Part shown: positions 15,857 to 21,449 of the stretch, piece after piece
Numbering within the stretch: position 1 is the first letter of the stretch
Layout of the letters: the number at the start of each line of letters is the position of its first letter
From: an uncultured Eubacteriales bacterium
GTDB taxonomy: Bacteria; Bacillota; Clostridia; Oscillospirales; Oscillospiraceae
Assembly: GCA_900554275.1 (NCBI GenBank)
Contig: USGS01000013.1
Span: 1 to 28,486 of the forward strand
Direction of reading: 5' to 3'
Length of the DNA stretch: 28,486 nt
Program-made: the position numbers and the translations under genes
The notes under the pieces: model-generated
Database searches by the model: none
Told to the model about the DNA's origin: nothing
Seen by the model: the letters and a program-made list of their open reading frames with translations, nothing else

Positions 15857-15877
15857 AGCCGCAGAGCGGCTATCATA
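15851..15877. repeat. perfect 12-base inverted repeat (hairpin 1)
   Basis: The arms 15851-15862 and 15866-15877 are perfect complements around an AGA centre. The left arm is the -10 of P1 and the right arm places a TATGAT on the minus strand. Confidence 0.85.
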
Positions 15878-15882
15878 TTTCA

Positions 15883-15931
15883 TCGCCGTTTTTCTCGCCC
15901 GACACGGCCGGGCAACCGAAAAAGGCGGCGA
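15883..15931 (+). other. imperfect long hairpin in the leader (hairpin 2)
   Basis: TCGCCG (15883-15888) pairs with CGGCGA (15926-15931), the following TTTTTC with GAAAAA (15918-15923) past a GG bulge, and GCCCG (15897-15901) with CGGGC (15909-15913) around a 7-base loop. It sits directly between the two perfect inverted repeats. Confidence 0.6.
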
Positions 15932-15963
15932 ATTATACCATAGTGCAAGCACTATGGTATAAT
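15932..15963. promoter_or_regulatory. palindrome with TATAAT on both strands (hairpin 3, promoter P2/operator)
   Basis: A 14-base perfect inverted repeat (15933-15946 with 15949-15962) surrounds an AA centre. The right end reads TATAAT on the plus strand (15958-15963) and the left end TATAAT on the minus strand (15937-15932). No -35 matches consensus on either side, so activity would need an activator, or the palindrome is an operator. Confidence 0.65.
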
Positions 15964-15990
15964 AGCCGCAGAACTGCAAGGAGGCCCGCC

Positions 15991-17133
15991 ATGGACACCA
16001 TCTATCTGGACAACGCCGCCACGTCGTTCCCTAAGCCAGAGGGCGTCAGCGACCGCATGAAATACTATTTGGACTGCGTGGGGGCGAACGTGAACCGCTC
16101 GGTCTACACCGCCGCACAGGAGGCGGAGCTGACCACGCTGGCCCTGCGCCGGCGGCTGGCGGCGCTGTTCCACTTCTCCGAGCCGCCCACCCACGTCATC
16201 CTGACGCCGGGGGCGACGGCGGGGCTGAATATGATCATCTCCGGGCTGCTCCACGGCGGCGGACACTGCATCGTCAGCAGCATGGAGCACAACGCGGTGA
16301 TGCGCCCGCTGCTGCGGCTGCCGGGGGTGGAGGTGAGCCGTATTCCCTGCGGCAGCGACGGCATAGCGGACATAGACGCGCTGCCGGGGCTGTTCCGCCC
16401 GGACACAAAGCTGGTCATCATGGCCCACGCCTCCAACGTGTGCGGCGCGGTGCAGGACGCGGCGGCGGCGGGGCGCATCTGCGGGGAGCGGGGCGTGCCC
16501 TTCGCGCTGGACGCCGCCCAGACGGCGGGACACCTGCCCATCGACTTTCAGGCGCTGGGGCTGGCGGCTATGGCCGTGCCGGGCCACAAGGGCTTGCTCG
16601 GGCCGGGGGGCGTGGGGGCGCTGCTGCTGCGCCATGACTTTGCGGAGAGGCTGACGCCCCTTATGGCTGGCGGCACGGGCAGCGCTTCGGACAGCGAATA
16701 TCTGCCGCCCTATCTGCCGGATCGGTTCGAGTCCGGCACGGCCAACATCCCCGGCTACTACGGCTGGGAGGCGGCGCTGCGGTTCATCGGGGAACGGGGC
16801 GTGGACGCGCTGCGGCAGCATGAAATGGCGCTGTGCCGGCGGTTTTTGGACGGGCTGGAGGACATCCCACACGTCCGCATGGTCGGGCCGAAGGAGTTGG
16901 ACCGCCGGGTGGGGGTCATCTCCGTGGATTTCCTGCGCCGGGACAACGGCGAGGCCGCCTACGCGCTGGAGACGAAGCACGGCATCCTGACCCGGTGCGG
17001 CCTGCACTGTGCGCCCTCCGCCCACAAAACACTGGGCACGTTCCCCCAGGGGACGGTGCGGTTCTCGCTGGGCTGGGCCAACACGGAGCAGGATATAGAC
17101 ACGGCGCTGGCCGCCATAGCGGCGCTGGCATGA
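15991..17133 (+). CDS. class V aminotransferase / cysteine desulfurase-like protein
   Basis: 380-residue PLP enzyme of the NifS/SufS/Csd superfamily, of the subgroup found in selenium gene clusters. ATG 15991 follows AAGGAGG by about 8 bases. It starts with the typical YLDNAATSFPKP. PLP binds Lys200 in VPGHKG, and His/Asp contacts lie around AHASNVCG and ALDAAQTAG. The catalytic cysteine is most likely Cys340 in GLHCAP, matching the SufS position; Cys336 lies close by. Such enzymes take sulfur from cysteine or selenium from selenocysteine. Placed between a selenium transporter operon and selD, a selenium-mobilising role is the better guess. It is a single-gene unit with a complex leader and a terminator shared with selD. 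Confidence 0.87.
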   Translation: MDTIYLDNAATSFPKPEGVSDRMKYYLDCVGANVNRSVYTAAQEAELTTLALRRRLAALFHFSEPPTHVILTPGATAGLNMIISGLLHGGGHCIVSSMEHNAVMRPLLRLPGVEVSRIPCGSDGIADIDALPGLFRPDTKLVIMAHASNVCGAVQDAAAAGRICGERGVPFALDAAQTAGHLPIDFQALGLAAMAVPGHKGLLGPGGVGALLLRHDFAERLTPLMAGGTGSASDSEYLPPYLPDRFESGTANIPGYYGWEAALRFIGERGVDALRQHEMALCRRFLDGLEDIPHVRMVGPKELDRRVGVISVDFLRRDNGEAAYALETKHGILTRCGLHCAPSAHKTLGTFPQGTVRFSLGWANTEQDIDTALAAIAALA

Positions 17134-17136
17134 CAT

Positions 17137-17167
17137 AAAAAAGACCGCCCCCCGGCGGTCTTTTTTT
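17137..17167. terminator. bidirectional terminator between aminotransferase and selD genes
   Basis: A 13-base stem (AAAAAAGACCGCC at 17137-17149 with its complement at 17154-17166) has a CCCC loop and A/T runs on both sides. Confidence 0.9.
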
Positions 17168-17174
17168 ATGTGCG

Positions 17175-18215
17175 TCAGCGCAGCAGGATGCGCTTGCCGC
17201 CGTGGTACTCCCCTACCACGCCGATGCGCTGGGCGCTGGGGACGGCGTCCTTCAGCTCCGCCAGCAGATCGTCGGCATCCTCCGGGGCAACGGCCATCAG
17301 CAGCCCCCCGGAGGTCTGGGGATCGTACAGCAGGTCCTGCACGGCAATCTCGGTATCGCCCGCGTCCACGCCCGGCTCGGCGAAGGTGCGGTTGCGGTAC
17401 ATCCCGGCGGGCAGCACGCCCATGCGGGCGAACTCCAGGGCGGCGGGAATCAGGTCGATGTCCGCCGTGTGGAGGGTGATGGTCACGCCGCTGCCCTGGG
17501 CCATCTCGAAGCTGTGGCCCAGCAGGCCGAAGCCGGTGACATCGGTGCAGGAATGGACCTGATGGCGCACCATCACGTCCCGGGCAGCCCTGTTCAGGGT
17601 GGTCATCATGCGGTTGGCGAAGGCGATGGTGTCCTCGTCCAGCAGGTCGGCCTTGGCGGCGCTGGTCAGCACGCCGATGCCGATGGGTTTGGTCAGCACC
17701 AGCACGTCGCCGGGCCGGGCGGCGGAGTTGGACAGCAGCTTGTCCGGGTGGACGAAGCCGGTGACGGCCAGGCCGTACTTCGGCTCATCGTCCAGGATGC
17801 TGTGGCCGCCGGTGATCAGCGCGCCGGCCTCATACACCTTGTCGTAGCCGCCCCGGAGAATCTGATGCACCGTCTCCCTGGACATATCCTCCGGCACGGC
17901 CATGATGTTCAGACACAGCTTCGGCACGCCGCCCATGGCGTACACGTCGCTGAGGGCGTTGGTGGCGGCGATCTGCCCGAACAGATAGGGATCGTCGGCG
18001 ATGGGCGGGAAGAAGTCCACCGTCTGCACCAGGGCCAGCTCATCATTGATTTTATACACTGAGGCGTCATCGCTCTTGTCAAAACCCACCAGCAGGTTGG
18101 GGTCGTGGTGTACGCGGATGCCCTCCAGCAGCTGGGCCAGCACCCCCGCGCCCACCTTTGCGCCGCAGCCGGCGCACTTGGTCAGCTTCGTCAGCTTTAT
18201 GTTCTGTTCTTCCAT
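17175..18215 (-). CDS. selD: selenide, water dikinase (selenophosphate synthase)
   Basis: 346-residue enzyme that makes selenophosphate from selenide and ATP, the activated donor for selenoproteins, tRNA selenation and the labile selenium cofactor of molybdenum hydroxylases. The N-terminus has the active-site loop with Cys17 and Lys20 (CAGCGAK). Many Clostridia SelD proteins have selenocysteine at this position; here it is a plain cysteine codon. AIRS-type ATP-binding features follow: GFDKSDDASVY, TVDFFPP with metal-binding Asp, and GGHSILD. The C-terminal half has CTDVTGFGLLGH and DPQTSGGLL. The ribosome site AGGAGG overlaps the yqeB stop, so yqeB-selD is an operon. Confidence 0.95.
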   Translation of the reverse strand: MEEQNIKLTKLTKCAGCGAKVGAGVLAQLLEGIRVHHDPNLLVGFDKSDDASVYKINDELALVQTVDFFPPIADDPYLFGQIAATNALSDVYAMGGVPKLCLNIMAVPEDMSRETVHQILRGGYDKVYEAGALITGGHSILDDEPKYGLAVTGFVHPDKLLSNSAARPGDVLVLTKPIGIGVLTSAAKADLLDEDTIAFANRMMTTLNRAARDVMVRHQVHSCTDVTGFGLLGHSFEMAQGSGVTITLHTADIDLIPAALEFARMGVLPAGMYRNRTFAEPGVDAGDTEIAVQDLLYDPQTSGGLLMAVAPEDADDLLAELKDAVPSAQRIGVVGEYHGGKRILLR

Positions 18216-18224
18216 ACGATCCTC

Positions 18225-19016
18225 CTAACGCAGTATGCCGCTGAAATGCAGGATGGCCTCCAGTACGCCGCCGCCCACCGCCAGCGCCTTGTCCGACGCG
18301 GTGGTGCAGTACTCCGGCCTGCACCGGGGGTCAACGTCGCCGGATTTCATGCCCTTGTGTACCGGCGTGCCATCGGGCAGCAGCCCGCGAAGCACACCGT
18401 CGATGGTACAGCGCATGGGCTGACCGTCTACCTCTCCGGCGATGTCACCGGCCTTGACCTTGTCGCCGATGTCCAGTATCGGATGGAACACTCCGTTCGC
18501 CGGGGCCCGCAGCACCCGCTCACCGGCGTAGCCGCCGATGAGGCCGGGGATATTGGTGTTGGGCAGCGCCGCGCCGTCATAGATGACCCGGCCCAGGGTG
18601 TGGCCGCGCATGGTCTCCACCACCGCGTGGCAGTCCACCCCGGCGGTGAAGCCCGGGCCGACACCCACCACCACCGGCGCGTCGGTGATATGTGTCCCCA
18701 AATTCTTCTTGGCCAGAATAGCGTCCACCAGCCCGTCGGGGTGCAGCGCCGGGAGACACGTCAGCTGCGGATCGGCCAGCACCGGCACGATGCCCTCCGC
18801 CAGCAGGGCCAGCGCCTGCTCCGCCGTCTCCGCGCGGGCGGCATGGACGCCCTCCACCACCGTTTCGCCGTGGGTGATGGCCGGGGAAAAGCACACGGTG
18901 CGGCGGATGGCCGTGGGCTGGGGCAGGTCGGTCATGACCACCTGCATTCCGCTGCGGTACAGCCGCAGGGCGACGCCGGTGGCGATGTCCCCCGCGCCGC
19001 GTATCAAGATCAGCAT
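18225..19016 (-). CDS. yqeB: selenium-dependent molybdenum hydroxylase maturation protein, YqeB family
   Basis: 263-residue protein of the EF2563/YqeB family, found almost only with selenium-dependent molybdenum hydroxylases and thought to take part in their maturation; its reaction is not established. The N-terminus has a Rossmann-like GAGDIATGVALRL (about 7-19), as in XdhC-related proteins. The middle has DAPVVVGVGPGF and the end a biotinyl/lipoyl-like hairpin region (ANGVFHPILDIGDKVKAGDI) and DPRCRPEYC with two cysteines. It is the first gene of yqeB-selD and diverges from the ModE-like regulator with overlapping -35 boxes, which makes it a likely regulator target. Confidence 0.88.
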   Translation of the reverse strand: MLILIRGAGDIATGVALRLYRSGMQVVMTDLPQPTAIRRTVCFSPAITHGETVVEGVHAARAETAEQALALLAEGIVPVLADPQLTCLPALHPDGLVDAILAKKNLGTHITDAPVVVGVGPGFTAGVDCHAVVETMRGHTLGRVIYDGAALPNTNIPGLIGGYAGERVLRAPANGVFHPILDIGDKVKAGDIAGEVDGQPMRCTIDGVLRGLLPDGTPVHKGMKSGDVDPRCRPEYCTTASDKALAVGGGVLEAILHFSGILR

Positions 19017-19041
19017 AGTCGTTCATCCTTTCGTTGTCCTT

Positions 19042-19070
19042 ACAGTAGCACAACGGAAAATGGTTGTCAA
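19042..19070 (-). promoter_or_regulatory. promoter of yqeB-selD
   Basis: On the minus strand TTGACA (19070-19065), a 17-base spacer and TACTGT (19047-19042) preceded by TGC. It shares its -35 bases with the divergent promoter. Confidence 0.55.
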
Positions 19071-19092
19071 CAGGGGTCAGGTTTGATAGAAT
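19064..19092 (+). promoter_or_regulatory. promoter of the ModE-like regulator and LOG genes
   Basis: TTGTCA (19064-19069), a 17-base spacer and TAGAAT (19087-19092), about 33 bases before the start codon. Confidence 0.7.
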
Positions 19093-19124
19093 GACAGGAA
19101 GAATGAAGAAATGAGGGACGTTCC

Positions 19125-19481
19125 ATGGAGAAGAATATCACTGTGCGCCTGACGGCGCGGCTGTTTGCGGAGGAGAAGTGCTTCGGCCCGGGGGTGGCCC
19201 GGCTGCTGGCGGCGGTGGACGAGCTGCACTCCCTGCGCTCGGCGGCCCAGTCCATGAACATGGCCTACTCCAAGGCGTGGGCTATTGTCCACGGTGCGGA
19301 GCAGGGCTTCGGCTGCAAGCTGCTGCACTCCACCATCGGCGGCGCAGGCGGCGGCGGCGCGGTGCTTACCGACGAGGCCAGGCAGATCATGGACGCCTAC
19401 GGCGAATACTGCCGCCGGCTGAATGAGTACGGACAGACGCTGTTCGGCGAGCTGTTCGGCTTCTGCGCGAAGGGGGAATGA
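19125..19481 (+). CDS. ModE N-terminal-domain-like winged-helix regulator
   Basis: 118-residue DNA-binding protein resembling the N-terminal domain of the molybdate regulator ModE (LysR-type winged helix). The core is GPGVARLLAAVDELHSLRSAAQSMNM-type sequence at about residues 22-47, the recognition helix continues in AYSKAWAIVHGAEQGFG, and a Gly-rich wing (about 67-79) with VLTDEARQIMD follows. The molybdate-binding MOP domains of full ModE are absent, so it either senses another signal or acts without a ligand domain. It is transcribed divergently from yqeB-selD and overlaps the LOG gene by four bases. Control of this selenium/molybdenum locus is the natural inference. Confidence 0.82.
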   Translation: MEKNITVRLTARLFAEEKCFGPGVARLLAAVDELHSLRSAAQSMNMAYSKAWAIVHGAEQGFGCKLLHSTIGGAGGGGAVLTDEARQIMDAYGEYCRRLNEYGQTLFGELFGFCAKGE

Positions 19482-20023
19482 TGCGTATGAATATCACCGT
19501 TTACCTGGGCGCGAACGAGGGCAATGACCCGGCGCTGCGCCGCGCCGTGGAGGAGTTGGGACGCTGGATCGGCACAAAGGGACACCGGCTGGTGTACGGC
19601 GGGTCGAAAACCGGGCTGATGGGTGCGCTGGCCCGCAGTGTGCTGGAGTCCGGCGGCCAGGCCATCGGCGTTGAGCCGCAATTTTTTATGGACGCCGGGT
19701 TTCAGTATGATGGGCTGACGGAGCTGATCGTCACAAGGGACATGGCGGAGCGCAAGGCGAAGATGATCGAGCTGGGCGACGCATTCATCGCCTTTCCCGG
19801 CGGCACGGGGACGCTGGAGGAAATCAGCGAGGTGATGTCCCAGGTGTCGCTGGGCCAGCTGGACGCGCCGTGCATCCTCTATGACCTGAACGGCTACTAT
19901 GACGAGCTGCGTGCGCTGCTGCGCCGCATGATCGACACGGGGCTGTCCTCCCCGGAGCGGCAGCAGGGCATTTACTTCGCCGGAAGCCTGATGCAGATCG
20001 CAGATATTCTGAATAGAGCATGA
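19478..20023 (+). CDS. LOG-family Rossmann protein (nucleotide 5'-monophosphate phosphoribohydrolase-like)
   Basis: About 180 residues (TIGR00730/LOG family). Characterised members hydrolyse cytokinin or purine nucleoside 5'-monophosphates to free base plus ribose 5-phosphate. The diagnostic motifs are present: YGGSKTGLMGALA and FPGGTGTLEEISE. The first ATG (19478) overlaps the regulator stop as ATGATG; ATG at 19487, 10 bases after AGGGGG, may be the true start and gives the usual MNITVYLGANEG opening. It is co-transcribed with the ModE-like regulator inside a purine-hydroxylase locus, which suggests supply or salvage of purine bases. It could also be a passenger housekeeping gene. Confidence 0.85.
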   Translation: MMRMNITVYLGANEGNDPALRRAVEELGRWIGTKGHRLVYGGSKTGLMGALARSVLESGGQAIGVEPQFFMDAGFQYDGLTELIVTRDMAERKAKMIELGDAFIAFPGGTGTLEEISEVMSQVSLGQLDAPCILYDLNGYYDELRALLRRMIDTGLSSPERQQGIYFAGSLMQIADILNRA

Positions 20024-20024
20024 A

Positions 20025-20050
20025 AAAAGGACCGCCTCGGCGGTCCTTTT
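20025..20050. terminator. bidirectional terminator between LOG and xdhC genes
   Basis: A stem (20025-20036 with 20039-20050) has a very tight loop, with A-rich and T-rich ends, directly after the LOG stop codon. Confidence 0.85.
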
Positions 20051-20058
20051 CATTATGC

Positions 20059-20559
20059 TCAGATGGTCGGAGCTTCCATGCCCAGACGGCGGTACATGGT
20101 CTTTTTCACGGCCTTGAGGATGTTCTCGTAGCCGGTGCAGCGGCACAGGTGGCCGGAGAGCAGCTTGCGGAGTTTCTCGTCGGAGTACAGCTTGCCGCTG
20201 TCCAGTATCTCCACGGCGGTCATCAGGAAGCCGGGGGTGCAGAAGCCGCACTGGATGGCGGACTCCTCCATGAACGCCCTCTGGATGTCGCTGGGCTCAC
20301 CGTCGGGGTTGAGCAGTCCCTCCAGCGTGCGGATGTGCTTGCCGTCGGCCCACACGGCCAGGTAGATGCAGGAGTTGAACGTCTCGCCGTCGATGAGGAC
20401 GGTGCACGCGCCGCACTCGCCCACCTCGCAGCCCTTTTTCACGGAGGTCAGGTGGTAGTCGTTGCGGAGCATATCCGTCAGGCTGGCCCGGACGTCCACC
20501 ATTTTCTCCACGTCCTTGCCGTTGATGTTGCAGCGGATCAGCTTATACTGTTGACTCAT
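20059..20559 (-). CDS. xdhC: molybdenum hydroxylase iron-sulfur subunit
   Basis: 166-residue [2Fe-2S] subunit that passes electrons from the molybdenum site to the FAD subunit. The plant-ferredoxin-like cluster is bound by Cys44, Cys49, Cys52 and Cys64 (CEVGECGACTVL), and the second by Cys104, Cys107, Cys139 and Cys141 (CGFCTPG, CRCTGY). The length is typical of a stand-alone subunit. It is the third gene of xdhA-xdhB-xdhC; the start overlaps the xdhB stop by four bases. The symbol follows the E. coli xdhABC order; the name xdhC is also used for an unrelated maturation factor. Confidence 0.93.
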   Translation of the reverse strand: MSQQYKLIRCNINGKDVEKMVDVRASLTDMLRNDYHLTSVKKGCEVGECGACTVLIDGETFNSCIYLAVWADGKHIRTLEGLLNPDGEPSDIQRAFMEESAIQCGFCTPGFLMTAVEILDSGKLYSDEKLRKLLSGHLCRCTGYENILKAVKKTMYRRLGMEAPTI

Positions 20560-21446
20560 GCCAGCTCACCTCCAGCCAGTTCGATGGATTTCACGAGACA
20601 GCGCTTGGCGATCTCCACGGCAATGTGCTGCCGGAACGCCTTGCTGGCGCGCCAGCTGTCGCGGGGGTTGATGTCGTCCAGAATGGCGTGGGCGAAAGTC
20701 TCCACCGTCTCCTCCGTCAAGGGCTTGCCCTTGGCGGCGGCCTCGGCGTGCTCACAGCGCAGGGGCACAGGGCCGGCCACGCCGTAGGAAATGCGGGCGC
20801 GGTCGATGGTCTTTTTGTCCTCGCTGAGGCGGACGTTGACGCTGCAGCCCAGGGTGGCAATGTCCATGGCGTTGCGCATGGCGTACTTGATATAGTGGCC
20901 ATAGCAGCGGTCGTAGCTCTCCTTGGGGATGAGGATGGCGGTCTGAATCTCGCCGTCCTCCACGCGGATGTCCACCGTGCCGGCCTTGATATAAAACTCA
21001 TGGATGGGCAGGCGGCGGACGCCGTTTTTGCCCGTCAGCTCCACGATGGCGTCCCAGGCGTGGAGGGTGGAGGAGGAGTCGGCGGAGGTAACGCCGTTGC
21101 AGGTGTTGCCGCCGATGGTGCCGATGTTGCGGATCTGGGGGCCGCCCACCATGTCCACCGCCTCGCCCAGCACGTTGATATACTGCTGGATGATGGGGTC
21201 GCGGGTGATGTGGGAGAAGCTGGTCAGGCTGCCGATGCGGATGTTCTCGTCCGCGTCGATGGTCACGCCCCGCAGCTCGTCCAGGCCATAGATGGAGATC
21301 AGCTCCTTGCCGGCGCGCTTGCCCTCCCGCATCTGCACCAGCACGTCGCTGCCGCCGGCGATGATCTGCGCCTCAGGATGCTCCAGCCGCAGGGCCACGG
21401 CGTTTTCCACGCTGGCGGCCTCATACAGCGCTTTCATATCATACAT
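20556..21446 (-). CDS. xdhB: molybdenum hydroxylase FAD-binding subunit
   Basis: 296-residue FAD subunit (PCMH/CO-dehydrogenase flavoprotein family) that hands electrons to NAD or another acceptor. FAD pyrophosphate contacts are IIAGGSDVLVQMR (about 28-40) and NIGTIGGNTCNG (about 107-118). A C-terminal CODH_C domain follows, with RNAMDIATLGCSVNV and GPVPLRC. AAGGAGGG precedes the start, which lies 3 bases after the xdhA stop. It is the only separate FAD subunit in the window and might also serve the second hydroxylase (24578-27169), which has no FAD domain; that sharing is inference. Confidence 0.93.
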   Translation of the reverse strand: MYDMKALYEAASVENAVALRLEHPEAQIIAGGSDVLVQMREGKRAGKELISIYGLDELRGVTIDADENIRIGSLTSFSHITRDPIIQQYINVLGEAVDMVGGPQIRNIGTIGGNTCNGVTSADSSSTLHAWDAIVELTGKNGVRRLPIHEFYIKAGTVDIRVEDGEIQTAILIPKESYDRCYGHYIKYAMRNAMDIATLGCSVNVRLSEDKKTIDRARISYGVAGPVPLRCEHAEAAAKGKPLTEETVETFAHAILDDINPRDSWRASKAFRQHIAVEIAKRCLVKSIELAGGELA

Positions 21447-21449
21447 AGC

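Larger units (their letters stand above)
15851..15972 (+). repeat. 15-base direct repeat flanking a 107-base structured segment
   Basis: TATGATAGCCGCAGA at 15851-15865 recurs as TATAATAGCCGCAGA at 15958-15972, one mismatch, 107 bases apart. Each copy begins with a -10 box and continues into the same downstream bases. Everything between folds into hairpins. This looks like an insertion or duplication that doubled the promoter start region. Confidence 0.8.

Noticed and set aside
17175..18215. Selenocysteine in SelD
   Set aside because: The active-site codon 17 is a cysteine codon and no in-frame TGA interrupts the gene.
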